This document shows positions 52,368 through 60,640 of a stretch of DNA of 64,000 nt, piece by piece. Position 1 is the stretch's first letter; each line of letters opens with the position of its first letter. Origin of the DNA: UMGS1519 sp963621885 (lineage in GTDB: Bacteria; Actinomycetota; Coriobacteriia; Coriobacteriales; Eggerthellaceae); assembly GCA_963621885.1 (NCBI GenBank), contig CAVFFT010000043.1:61811-125810 (forward strand), read 5' to 3'. A program made the translations under genes and the position numbers. The notes under the pieces were generated by a model, which searched no databases, had not been told where the DNA came from, and saw nothing but the letters and a program-made list of their open reading frames with translations.

Positions 52368-52604
52368 ATGCTCTCCAGGATGACGAATAGACTTCTGCCA
52401 CATGCTACCACGAAGATATCCCCTGCAAGATGGGGTGGTTCTTTCATAATTTGAAGGGGTCGCTCGGGCGGGCCACCGCCCCGACGGCGCAAGTCTTGAG
52501 CGTGCGTCTGCATGTGAATACTTAGCAAGCTAATAATTACATTAAGCAACGGTTGTATGTGCGATATGATACAGATGTGCATACAGCTAGTGATAGGAGT
52601 GCAC

Positions 52605-52877
52605 ATGTCGACTTCGACTTTGACCATACGTATTGATGACGATTTGAAACGCGGCGCTTCTGAAGTGGCGGATTACTATGGTCTCGATCTCTCCTCGGTA
52701 ACGCGCGCCTTCTATAAGCAGATGGTGAACACGCGTCGTATACCCCTGACGTTTGCGCCCGAAGAGCCGAACGCCGAGAGCCTAGAGGCTATCCGTGAGG
52801 GCGATGCGTTCCTGGCTTCCGGAAAGGAAGGACGCTTTTCTGACGGCGCAAGCCTTATTAGCGCGGCGATGAGCTAA
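52605..52877 (+). CDS. Antitoxin, RelB/DinJ family
   Basis: A 90-residue antitoxin. The N-terminal ribbon-helix-helix (STLTIRIDDDLKRGASEVAD, then YGLDLSSVTRAFYKQMV) binds DNA and represses the operon, and the C-terminal half wraps the toxin. TAGGAG precedes the ATG at 52605. Its TAA overlaps the toxin ATG by one base (TAATG). Confidence 0.9.
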   Translation: MSTSTLTIRIDDDLKRGASEVADYYGLDLSSVTRAFYKQMVNTRRIPLTFAPEEPNAESLEAIREGDAFLASGKEGRFSDGASLISAAMS

Positions 52878-53176
52878 TGGGAAAACTCACAGCGGAGTTC
52901 TCTGCCGCCTTCTCTCGCGATTTAAAGAAGAAGGCACGGCGGCGCAATTGGGATTTAAGCAAGCTACAGGAGCTCATCGATCTGGTGTTAGAGAACTCGC
53001 CGGAATCGCTGGAGATTCTCAAACGCCGCCACAATATGCATCGCCTCAGTGGCGCTTGGGCTGGACGGAGCGAGTGCCATGTTGCCAACTCCGGCGATTG
53101 GTTGGTGATTTGGTCGTCCAACGAAAGAGTCGCTTTCTTCGAGCGCACCGGTAGCCACGATGAGCTCTTTAGATAG
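52877..53176 (+). CDS. Type II toxin, YafQ-like mRNA interferase
   Basis: A 99-residue RelE-superfamily endoribonuclease that cuts mRNA in the ribosome. Residues His55, His68, Asp74, Trp75 and His94 match the YafQ active-site set (H50, H63, D67, W68, H87 in E. coli), although the loop between the second His and Asp is longer by two residues. It is translationally coupled to the antitoxin and shows an intact active site, so it is probably functional. Confidence 0.9.
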   Translation: MGKLTAEFSAAFSRDLKKKARRRNWDLSKLQELIDLVLENSPESLEILKRRHNMHRLSGAWAGRSECHVANSGDWLVIWSSNERVAFFERTGSHDELFR

Positions 53177-53216
53177 CGGAAGAGTCGGCGCCCCGAAACC
53201 GTCTGCTTGAAAGAAC

Positions 53217-53245
53217 TTGCGCGGGTGGACGGGGGCTGCTAAAGT
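53217..53245 (+). promoter_or_regulatory. Promoter of the aromatic attenuator unit
   Basis: TTGCGC (53217-53222) and an extended -10 TGC-TAAAGT (hexamer 53240-53245) with a 17-base spacer. Transcription would start near 53252. Confidence 0.65.
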
Positions 53246-53275
53246 TTCCCCAAGCTTTAAGGAGGCTATTTAATC

Positions 53276-53362
53276 GTGACGTTCGCATATAACAGCTATT
53301 TCTACTTTGGTTTCTGGTTTACCGGGCCTTTAAGTGGCGTGGCTGAATGCGTGTGCGATTAG
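53276..53362 (+). CDS. Aromatic-rich attenuator leader peptide
   Basis: A 28-codon frame from GTG (53276) to TAG (53360-53362), with AAGGAGG 10 bases upstream. The peptide begins MTFAYNSYFYFGFWFTG; 9 of residues 3-15 are aromatic (5 Phe, 3 Tyr, 1 Trp). It is too short for ordinary gene finding. Leader peptides of pheA and trp operons have this composition and make the ribosome stall when the charged tRNA is scarce. The downstream terminator and a competing pairing support attenuation. Confidence 0.85.
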   Translation: MTFAYNSYFYFGFWFTGPLSGVAECVCD

Positions 53363-53420
53363 TTTCCCGAAAGGAACGCGAAATCGAACCCCCGCAGCCA
53401 TGCGCTGCGGGGGTTTTCTT
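53337..53420 (+). promoter_or_regulatory. Attenuator: terminator and competing antiterminator
   Basis: The terminator is AACCCCCGCAGC (53387-53398) with GCTGCGGGGGTT (53404-53415) around CATGC, then TTTTCTTTT. Inside the leader gene, GCGTGGCTG (53337-53345) can pair with CAGCCATGC (53395-53403) in a 9-bp helix with one G-U, which destroys the terminator's 5' arm. A ribosome stalled on the aromatic codons (53282-53320) would leave 53337-53345 free and allow read-through. One that reaches the stop at 53360 would cover part of it. Confidence 0.8.
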
Positions 53421-53464
53421 TTATGCGCCAAAAGTCAGATGTGGAATGAGAAAGGTCAAAGCCG

Positions 53465-53899
53465 ATGATTGCAACAGACGTAAAGGGCAACGCCGTTGTG
53501 CAGGTGCTGGCGGGAACCGGTTCAAATGCGACCGTATGCGAGGCTCCGCTGAATCGGGTAGTGGATTGCGTGCCGGTTGACGAGGAGACCTTGCGGGTCG
53601 CCATTGTGACCGATGACATCGTGGAAGATCTCTACATTGACCAGGTGATGGAAAGCTTCATGACGGCGGGCTTCGAGGTTTCGATCTGCGACATTCCGCG
53701 TGGCGAGAAGAGCGAAGAGGCGACCAAGCGCACGGCCATTCTCGACCAGCTTGCAGCGCGACATCTCACGCGCACCGATATGGTGGTGGCGCTGGGCGGT
53801 GATGCCGTATGCGATCTGGCGGGCGCTGCGGCGGCAAGCTACCTGGACGGATGCAAGTTCGTCCAGATTCCCACGACCAAGCTTGCTGCGGTAGGGTAA
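53465..53899 (+). CDS. Truncated 3-dehydroquinate synthase-like protein (AroB N-terminal domain only)
   Basis: A 144-residue frame with AroB features: LRVAIVTDDIVEDLY, a GEKSEEATKR segment, VVALGGDAVCDLAGAAAASY and VQIPTTKLAAVG. AroB normally has about 350 residues. This one ends exactly at the TTLLA motif and lacks the DSSVGGK loop and the whole metal-binding C-terminal domain. The NAD-binding GGGV is changed to GGDA. No remainder exists in another frame downstream. It is either a decayed aroB or a small nucleotide-binding descendant. GAAAGG lies 9 bases before the ATG. It is the only gene downstream of the attenuator. Confidence 0.75.
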   Translation: MIATDVKGNAVVQVLAGTGSNATVCEAPLNRVVDCVPVDEETLRVAIVTDDIVEDLYIDQVMESFMTAGFEVSICDIPRGEKSEEATKRTAILDQLAARHLTRTDMVVALGGDAVCDLAGAAAASYLDGCKFVQIPTTKLAAVG

Positions 53900-53914
53900 G
53901 TTCGCGTGCTCACG

Positions 53915-53967
53915 ACGGCGCCATGTGAAGGCGCCGTTCGAGAAGTGCATGGTTCGAACGGCGCCGT
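53915..53967. repeat. Three-way GGCGCCGT inverted-repeat cluster after truncated aroB
   Basis: ACGGCGCC, GGCGCCGTTCGA and TCGAACGGCGCC lie within 53 bases. The first can pair with the second (8 bp), and the second with the third (12 bp, perfect). No T-run follows. It may end the transcript or be a fossil. Confidence 0.5.
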
Positions 53968-54067
53968 CGCTTGCTTGCGGAGGCGTTCTCGCAGAAGCGT
54001 TGTTCGCCTTCGCCTCTGACCCGCGACCCGCTTCCACCTGTGTTCGCTCAGAGCTTGTGGCTTGCCC

Positions 54068-55000
54068 TTAACCCACGAAGCTCATGAACGCCATCACGAG
54101 CGGCAGCGTGATGAACGAGGCGAGAATCGACAGCACCGTTCCGCGCGCGGGCAGCTTGGAATCCTGCCCGTAGGCCATGGCGAGCATGGGCGCGAGCGAA
54201 GCGACCGGCATCGCCATGTACAGCGTGAACACATTCAGCACGAGCGTGTTCGCGACCAGCGTGTGAATCGCCGCGTAGCAGGCGCAGGGCAGCAGCAGAA
54301 AGCGCAGGATGATGAACAGGTACATGCGCCAATCGGTCAGTACCTCGCGCACATTCGACTGCGCGATCGCATAGCCCACCAGCATCATCGCGAGCGGAGC
54401 GGTGATGCCGCCGGTGAGGCTGAAGGTCTGCTCGAGAAACGCGGGCAGCGGCAGCCCCGAGAAGAAAATCGCCATCGCGACCAGGCACGATAGCAACGGC
54501 ATATTGAGCACCGTCCGCAGATTGAGCCCGCCCTTCGGCACGCCGCCTTTCAGGATGATGATGCCAAGCGTGTAGAAGAACAGATTCACGACGGTCATGA
54601 AAATGCTTCCCACGAAAGCCGCGCCGCCTCCGTAGACGCTCGACACGACGGCGATTCCTACGAAACCGAGATTGGTGAAAATGCTCAGGTACACGTAGAG
54701 GTGTCGTTGCCCTTTCGGGGGTCGCAGCAGCAGAACGCAAAGCCCGCCGGCCGCAAGCATGATGGCGAACATCACGACGCCAAGCACGAACGCCTCGCTG
54801 ACCATCGAGTAGTCGGTGCTTCCTTCCATCTCCAGGACGGAATGGATGATCGTGCAGGGCAGGGTGACATTCAGAAGGATCTTCGTGAAAGACGATTCCA
54901 CCTTGGAATTGAGATAGCCGAGCCGGGCGGCAATGTAGCCGAATGCGGTTATGACGAGCAGTGCGAGCAAGGCGGATATGGCGTCAAACAGACCTTCCAT
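54068..55000 (-). CDS. AEC family transporter (auxin efflux carrier / malate permease type)
   Basis: A 310-residue polytopic protein with about ten hydrophobic helices in two halves. Family features include the N-terminal GYIAARLGYLN, the mid-helix TNLGFVGIAVV and the half-helix MPVASLAPMLAMAYG. Bacterial AEC proteins export or import organic acids such as malate; the substrate is unknown. GGGAGG lies 10 bases before the ATG. A minus-strand TAGAAT at plus 55037-55042 is a probable -10. Confidence 0.88.
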   Translation of the reverse strand: MEGLFDAISALLALLVITAFGYIAARLGYLNSKVESSFTKILLNVTLPCTIIHSVLEMEGSTDYSMVSEAFVLGVVMFAIMLAAGGLCVLLLRPPKGQRHLYVYLSIFTNLGFVGIAVVSSVYGGGAAFVGSIFMTVVNLFFYTLGIIILKGGVPKGGLNLRTVLNMPLLSCLVAMAIFFSGLPLPAFLEQTFSLTGGITAPLAMMLVGYAIAQSNVREVLTDWRMYLFIILRFLLLPCACYAAIHTLVANTLVLNVFTLYMAMPVASLAPMLAMAYGQDSKLPARGTVLSILASFITLPLVMAFMSFVG

Positions 55001-55154
55001 GTGAAGGTGACCTCCCTTTACGTGATGTACGCAGGTATTCTAGCGCCGCGCACGGGACGTATCCGTGGCGCCAGCGGGCATGCGAAATGATTTCACTTTA
55101 TGGGAAAGCCCGTGCTGAAAGCGAGCTGCGAACGTGTGGGGCAAAGCACCGCCG

Positions 55155-55160
55155 TATAAT
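55155..55160 (+). promoter_or_regulatory. ABC-F gene -10 box
   Basis: A perfect TATAAT 27 bases before the ABC-F ATG. Confidence 0.5.
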
Positions 55161-55187
55161 GTTCCTTTCCCAGAAAAGGAGTGGTCA

Positions 55188-57083
55188 ATGGCGTTCATGA
55201 TGGCGTGTGAGAAGGTCGGAATCGAGTTCGCGACAAAGCGGGTGTTCGAAAATCTGACCGTGGGCGTGAACGACGGCGATCGCATTGGCATCGTGGGCAA
55301 GAACGGCGATGGCAAATCGACGCTCCTAAAGCTTTTCATGCACATCGTTGAACCTGATGAAGGGCGTGTGCAGGCACGCGGCGGCCTTACGCTCGGCTAT
55401 CTGGGCCAGGCTGACAAGCTCGAGGACGCCGATACCGTGCTGCATGCCGTCGTGGGCGATGTGCCGGAATACGAATGGGCATCCAACGCGCAGACGCGCG
55501 AGATCATCGACGCGCTTCTTCCCGACATCGAGAGTGATGCCCTCGTGGGCAATCTTTCGGGCGGCCAGCGTCGACGGGTCGACCTCGCCCGCCTGCTCAT
55601 TGGCGATTGGGATGCGCTCTTGCTCGACGAGCCGACGAACCATCTCGACGTGGAAGCCATCACCTGGCTTGCCGAGCACCTGAAAAGGCGCTGGCGCGAG
55701 GGTGAAGGCGCGCTGCTGGTGGTGACGCACGACCGCTGGTTCCTCGACGAGGTCTGCTTGAACATGTGGGAAGTTCACGACGCGGAACTGACGCCCTTCG
55801 AAGGCGGCTTTTCCGCATACATCCAGCAGCGGGTTGAGCGCGACCGTCTGGTGCAGGTGCGCGAACAGCGCCGCCAGAGCATCTTGCGCAAGGAGCTCGC
55901 GTGGCTTTCGCGCGGGGCGCGGGCGCGTTCGACGAAGCCCAAGTTCCATATGGAAGCGGCGCGTGCCCTCGTGGCGGAAGATCCGCCGGTGCGCGACAGC
56001 TTGGAATTGAAGCGCATGTCGATGCAGCGTTTGGGCAAACAAGTCTATGACCTGGTGAATGTCAGCGTGTCTTTCGGCGACAAGACGCTTTTGAGCCATG
56101 TCGATTGGAGCATCGGTCCGGGTGAGCGCATCGGCATTGTGGGCGCGAATGGCGCGGGCAAGACGACGCTCATGCGGCTTTTCATGGGCGAGGTGGCGCC
56201 TTCCACTGGCTATCTGAAGGTGGGCAAGACGGTGAAAGCCGCCGTGCTGTCGCAGCGCCTGCATGAGCTGGACGAGGTCGCCGACGACTATGTGCGCGTC
56301 GTGCTTTCGCGCATCAAGCAGCGCTACGTGGTGGATGGCAAGGAGGTTTCGCCGAGCCAGCTTCTCGAGCGCATGGGATTCGAGCGCCAGCAGCTGAACT
56401 CGCGCGTGATGGATTTGTCGGGCGGCCAGAAGCGCCGGCTGCAGCTGCTCATCACGCTGCTTGCGGAACCGAATGTGCTCATTCTCGACGAGCCGGGCAA
56501 CGACATGGATACCGACATGCTTGCGGTGATGGAAGACCTGCTCGATGCCTGGCCGGGCACGCTGCTTTTGGTAACGCATGACCGCTACCTGATGGAGCGC
56601 GTGACTGACAATCAGTATGCCCTGATAGATGGTGGCATTCGCCATCTGCCGGGTGGTGTGGATGAATATCTCGACATCGTCGCGCAGAGTAAGCGGCTTG
56701 CGCAGGGCGCGGGCGCGTCGAGCGCGCGAAACGCGGCAGGTACGTCGGACGCGCAGAATTCGCAGGCGGCGGCTACTGATGGTAGTGCCGGGGTCGACGG
56801 GGCGTCGGGAGCTGCGGCGTCCGGGACGGCGGGTGCGGCTGCGCCCAGTCTGAGCAACAAGCAGATTTATCAGGCGAAGAAGGACCTTGCGAGCATTGAG
56901 CGCAAACTTTCGACCGCCGAGACGAATCTTGCGCGTGCGAAGGAAGAACAGCTCGCGGTAGACCCGACCGATTATGAGGCGCTCGTGGCGGCTCAGAAGG
57001 CGGTCGACGCCGCGCAGGAGAACAAGGACGAACTGGAGCTCCAGTGGCTCGAGCTTGCTGAGCTGCTGGCCGACGCGGGGTAG
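55188..57083 (+). CDS. ABC-F family ATPase (Uup/EttA-like)
   Basis: A 631-residue duplicated ATPase without membrane segments, of the type that acts on the ribosome. Site 1 has Walker A GKNGDGKST, signature LSGGQRRRVDLARLL and LLDEPTNHLD. Site 2 has GANGAGKTT, LSGGQKRRLQ and LDEPGNDMD. The inter-domain linker (about residues 225-290) is Arg-rich. An Ala/Gly/Ser linker (about 505-560) leads to a C-terminal coiled coil (about 560-631) as in Uup. The start at 55188 has AAAAGGAG upstream. Confidence 0.94.
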   Translation: MAFMMACEKVGIEFATKRVFENLTVGVNDGDRIGIVGKNGDGKSTLLKLFMHIVEPDEGRVQARGGLTLGYLGQADKLEDADTVLHAVVGDVPEYEWASNAQTREIIDALLPDIESDALVGNLSGGQRRRVDLARLLIGDWDALLLDEPTNHLDVEAITWLAEHLKRRWREGEGALLVVTHDRWFLDEVCLNMWEVHDAELTPFEGGFSAYIQQRVERDRLVQVREQRRQSILRKELAWLSRGARARSTKPKFHMEAARALVAEDPPVRDSLELKRMSMQRLGKQVYDLVNVSVSFGDKTLLSHVDWSIGPGERIGIVGANGAGKTTLMRLFMGEVAPSTGYLKVGKTVKAAVLSQRLHELDEVADDYVRVVLSRIKQRYVVDGKEVSPSQLLERMGFERQQLNSRVMDLSGGQKRRLQLLITLLAEPNVLILDEPGNDMDTDMLAVMEDLLDAWPGTLLLVTHDRYLMERVTDNQYALIDGGIRHLPGGVDEYLDIVAQSKRLAQGAGASSARNAAGTSDAQNSQAAATDGSAGVDGASGAAASGTAGAAAPSLSNKQIYQAKKDLASIERKLSTAETNLARAKEEQLAVDPTDYEALVAAQKAVDAAQENKDELELQWLELAELLADAG

Positions 57084-57169
57084 CGAGGCGCAAGGCGGTT
57101 GACGGCCAACGCGGGCTTGCGGGGCGCTGCGGTGTGCGATTTCGCGCACGCCGTGCAGACACCGCCAGC

Positions 57170-57310
57170 GCCGCGGTCGAGCGGACGAGCAAGCGTCACG
57201 GCCGAGCAAGTACCACGGTCGAGTGGGCAAGTGCACGGGCTGCGGTTTCGCGCTGTGGCCACAGACGGGCAAGCAAGCGCCACGGCCGAGCAGGCGGGCA
57301 GACCCCGCCA
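57170..57310. repeat. Degenerate repeats between ABC-F and helicase genes
   Basis: Fragments of the type GCAAGCGTCACGGCCGAGCA recur, with variations, at about 57188, 57211, 57250 and 57270. The 262-base gap has no gene. Confidence 0.45.
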
Positions 57311-57351
57311 ACGCCACTGACAAGCAAGCGCGAGCATGAAAGAGGATGGGC

Positions 57352-59970
57352 ATGGGAACGCTGATAGAACAGGCTTCAAAACTGCGGGCGAATGAGCAAA
57401 CACCCAGCGAGGAGGACATATTCGAAGCCTTCGCCTCGTGGGCGGAAGAGGAGGGCTATCCCCTCTGGCCGCATCAGGAGGACGCCGTTTTGTCGCTCGC
57501 GATGGGCGACCATGTGATTCTGGGCACGCCGACGGGTTCGGGCAAGTCGATGGTGGCGATATCGCTGCTGTTCAAGGCGCTGTGCCTCGGCGACGGGCGG
57601 GCCTATTACACCGCGCCCATCAAGGCGCTCGTGAACGAGAAGTATTTCAACATGGTGGAATACTTCGGCCAGGAAAACGTCGGCATGATCACCGGCGATG
57701 TCGTGGTGAATTCCGAAGCGCCCCTCATCTGCTGCACGGCGGAGATTCTCGCGATGGACTCGCTGCGCTGGGAAGGCGCGGACGGCGTGGGCTACGTGGT
57801 GATGGACGAGTTCCACTTCTTCGGCGACGTCGACCGCGGCTGGGCGTGGCAGGTGCCGCTGCTCACGCTTCCCGATACGCAGTTTCTGCTGATGAGCGCG
57901 ACGCTCGGCGACACTTCGCGCATCGCGACGCTTTTGGAAGAGCGAACCGGCCGCGAGGTGACCATGGTGACCGACGCCCCGCGTCCTGTGCCGCTGGCCT
58001 ACGAGTATGTCGAAACGCCGCTCGAGGGAACGGTCGAGCTTGCCCTGCGCGGCGGCGGTGACCCCATCTATATCGTCCACTTTTCCCAGCGGGCTGCGCT
58101 TGAAAGCGCCAAGCATCTGGCAAGCTACGGCGTGGCAGACAAGGAGCAGCGGGCGGAAGTGATGCGCGCGTGCCGGGGCTTCAACTTCTCCACGGCGTTT
58201 GGCGCCACGCTCAAGCGCCTGCTCGGCCTGGGTGTGGGCGTGCATCATGCGGGCATGCTGCCTCGCTATCGCTTGCTGGTGGAAAAGCTTACCCAGCAGG
58301 GCCTGTTGCGCGTCATCTGCGGTACCGACACGCTGGGCGTGGGCATCAACGTGCCTATTCACACCGTGCTTATCACCTCGCTCACCAAGTACGACGGACG
58401 CAAGCAGCGCCGCCTTCAGGCGCGCGAGTTTCACCAGATAGCGGGCCGTGCGGGTCGCGCCGGCTTCGATACCGAAGGCGACGTGATTGTGGAAGCGCCC
58501 GATTACGCGATTGAAAACGCGCGCATGCGCCAAAAGGCGGGCGGCGACGAGAAGAAGCTGCGCAAGCTCAAGCTGAAGAAGCCGCGACAAGGCATGGTGA
58601 CCTGGAACAAGGGAACCTACGACAAGCTGGTGGCCGCCGACCCCGAAGCGCTGCGCCCCCGCATGAAAGTGACGCACGCCATGGTGCTCGCGCTCACGGA
58701 ACGCGGCGGTGACGTGCGCAAACGCCTCGAGGAACTCATCAATCTGTCGCTGCAGAGCGACGAGGAGAAGACCTCGCTTGTGGCGCAGGCAAACGAGATT
58801 GTCGCCATTCTTCTGAATGCGCAGGTGCTTGGCGTGAACACGGCCGAAGACGGTACGAGTGACTACTATGTCGCCGCCGACCTTCCCGAAGACCTGGCAC
58901 TTGACCAGCCCTTATCGCCGTTCCTGCTCGCGGCGCTCGAGCTGCTCGACCCGGAAAGCGACACATATTCGCTTGACCTTATCTCGATGGTAGAGGCCAT
59001 TGCCGAAAACCCCCGCCAGCTGCTCAATGCGCAGGAGCGTGCGGCGCGGTCGCGCGCGATTGCGGAAATGAAGGCGGACGGCGTTCCCTACGAGGAGCGT
59101 ATCGAGCGCGTGGAAGAAGTGACCTATCCCAAGCCGCTCGAGGATCTGCTTGCGCAGGCCTTCGACATGTATTGCGAGGAAGTGCCCTGGGCGCGCGACT
59201 ACGAGATCGCGCCGAAGTCGGTGTTGCGCGAGATCGTGGAGGGCGGCCATACCTTCAAGAGCTATGTGGCAGCCTACAAGATCGCGGATAGCGAAGGCGC
59301 GCTGCTGCGCTACCTGGCCGACGTGTATCGCATTCTCGATCGCACGGTGCCGTACGACAAATGCACCGACGAGATAGAGGATGTCATCTCCTGGCTTCAC
59401 ATGACGGTCATTGGCACCGACCGCAGTCTTTTCGAGGATTGGGGAAGCGTGGGCGAGCCGGGCGAGGACATCGCGGCGCCGGGTGCGGCCGCGGTGGTGG
59501 CCGACCGACGCGGTCTTACGCTGCTTGTGCGAAATGCCCTGTTCAGCCGCGTGAAACTTATGGCGCAGCCGGGAGCACGCGCTCAAGCGCAGGCGCATAC
59601 GCTCTTGCTCGATGGTTTCGAAGTGGAAGGGGAAGAGCCGGAAGTGCGCGACGAGGATATCGCGCAGGCGGCTGCTTTCTTGGGCGAGCTTGATGCGGGA
59701 TGGGATTTTGGCGAGCGCGCCTGGCGCGAGCTGCTGCAGGATTTCTACGACGCGCACGCGCAGTTGCGCACCGATGGCGACGCCCGCTCGACGGCGTACT
59801 TCGAGCTTGATGACGCTGATGAGGAATCCGACCACGTGTGGCACGTGCGGCAGATTCTTCTCGATGGCGATGGCGACATGGATTTCCGCATCGAGGCCGA
59901 CCTCGACCTCGAGGAATCGCAGGAGCGCGCCGAAGCGGTGTTCAGCGCCTATCGTGTGTTTACCCTCTGA
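57352..59970 (+). CDS. Ski2-like superfamily 2 helicase, DUF3516 type
   Basis: An 872-residue RNA/DNA helicase. Motif I is GTPTGSGKS, motif II MDEFHFFGD (DEFH), motif III LMSATLGD, and motif VI QIAGRAGRAGF. After the two RecA-like cores, residues 395-872 form a long domain found in actinobacterial Ski2-like proteins (DUF3516). It probably unwinds RNA with a 3'-5' polarity during RNA decay or ribosome work. The start at 57352 or 57346 is equally possible; AGAGGA lies 6 bases before 57352. A hairpin terminator follows. Confidence 0.93.
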   Translation: MGTLIEQASKLRANEQTPSEEDIFEAFASWAEEEGYPLWPHQEDAVLSLAMGDHVILGTPTGSGKSMVAISLLFKALCLGDGRAYYTAPIKALVNEKYFNMVEYFGQENVGMITGDVVVNSEAPLICCTAEILAMDSLRWEGADGVGYVVMDEFHFFGDVDRGWAWQVPLLTLPDTQFLLMSATLGDTSRIATLLEERTGREVTMVTDAPRPVPLAYEYVETPLEGTVELALRGGGDPIYIVHFSQRAALESAKHLASYGVADKEQRAEVMRACRGFNFSTAFGATLKRLLGLGVGVHHAGMLPRYRLLVEKLTQQGLLRVICGTDTLGVGINVPIHTVLITSLTKYDGRKQRRLQAREFHQIAGRAGRAGFDTEGDVIVEAPDYAIENARMRQKAGGDEKKLRKLKLKKPRQGMVTWNKGTYDKLVAADPEALRPRMKVTHAMVLALTERGGDVRKRLEELINLSLQSDEEKTSLVAQANEIVAILLNAQVLGVNTAEDGTSDYYVAADLPEDLALDQPLSPFLLAALELLDPESDTYSLDLISMVEAIAENPRQLLNAQERAARSRAIAEMKADGVPYEERIERVEEVTYPKPLEDLLAQAFDMYCEEVPWARDYEIAPKSVLREIVEGGHTFKSYVAAYKIADSEGALLRYLADVYRILDRTVPYDKCTDEIEDVISWLHMTVIGTDRSLFEDWGSVGEPGEDIAAPGAAAVVADRRGLTLLVRNALFSRVKLMAQPGARAQAQAHTLLLDGFEVEGEEPEVRDEDIAQAAAFLGELDAGWDFGERAWRELLQDFYDAHAQLRTDGDARSTAYFELDDADEESDHVWHVRQILLDGDGDMDFRIEADLDLEESQERAEAVFSAYRVFTL

Positions 59971-59978
59971 GAGGGTTT

Positions 59979-60010
59979 GCGCTCCGGGACGTGCATGCCC
60001 GGGGCGCTTT
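59979..60010 (+). terminator. Helicase gene terminator
   Basis: GCGCTCCGGG pairs with CCCGGGGCGC around a 9-base loop; TTT follows. Confidence 0.6.
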
Positions 60011-60114
60011 CGCAAAGCGCTCCGCCACCTCCGCCCGGCGCATTAATTCGCAACCTGCATAGGTCGCGATTCCGCATGTCTCGCGGATTATTCATGCGAG
60101 CTCGAGACCGTCGT

Positions 60115-60120
60115 TACAAT
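60115..60120 (+). promoter_or_regulatory. -10 box for the small membrane protein gene
   Basis: TACAAT 39 bases before the ATG at 60159. No clear -35. Confidence 0.45.
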
Positions 60121-60158
60121 AAGAAGCCAAGCTTGACTCGCATGAACGGTGGGCGCGA

Positions 60159-60452
60159 ATGAATGACGACACAAATAATAGGAGGCTCGCAATCGCGGCA
60201 TTGGTCTGCGGTGTTCTGAGCTTCTTTCTTATGCCGTGCCTCTTTGGCGGTTTGGCGATTGCTTTCGGAATCATCGTCCGAGGCAAATCGGAAAACGGTA
60301 CGCGGATTCGCCAGAATGCGAATTTCGGCATCCTGTTTGGATCCCTGGGCATTCTGCTGTGGATCTTCTCGATCATCGCGCTCAACCAGCTGGGCATAGA
60401 CATGAACCAGCTCGTGCAGGGGGCGACAGGCGAGTCCACCTCGGCGTTTTAG
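60159..60452 (+). CDS. Two-helix membrane protein (DUF4190-like)
   Basis: A 97-residue protein with two transmembrane helices (about 10-40 and 55-78) separated by a short charged loop RGKSENGTRIRQNANFG. The order resembles DUF4190 domains. The two hydrophobic segments each hold small residues (G and A). Function unknown. A weak GGTGGGCG site precedes the ATG. It is a single-gene unit. Confidence 0.7.
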   Translation: MNDDTNNRRLAIAALVCGVLSFFLMPCLFGGLAIAFGIIVRGKSENGTRIRQNANFGILFGSLGILLWIFSIIALNQLGIDMNQLVQGATGESTSAF

Positions 60453-60584
60453 CGGTTCTTAGCGAAGGCGTTCTCGCGGCGGCAGTCTCGTGAGGGCACC
60501 TCGTGCGCTCGTTCTCGCAGAACGCTTGCGGGGCCTTCGAGCGACGGCTTTCCCGATGGAGCCTTTCTCACGGAAACGCGCCGC

Positions 60585-60605
60585 TATAATACCGACCGCT
60601 ATAAT
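60585..60605 (+). promoter_or_regulatory. Tandem TATAAT boxes of the cell-wall operon
   Basis: Two identical CCGCTATAAT motifs lie 15 bases apart; the hexamers are 60585-60590 and 60600-60605. Either could act as a -10 for the operon starting at 60641. Confidence 0.5.
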
Positions 60606-60640
60606 GGCAACTTACGAATTATCAACAAGGCTACGGAGTC

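Noticed and set aside
53899..54067. Frameshifted continuation of AroB
   Set aside because: No frame in the 168 bases before the next gene contains the SVGGK motif or C-terminal AroB sequence.
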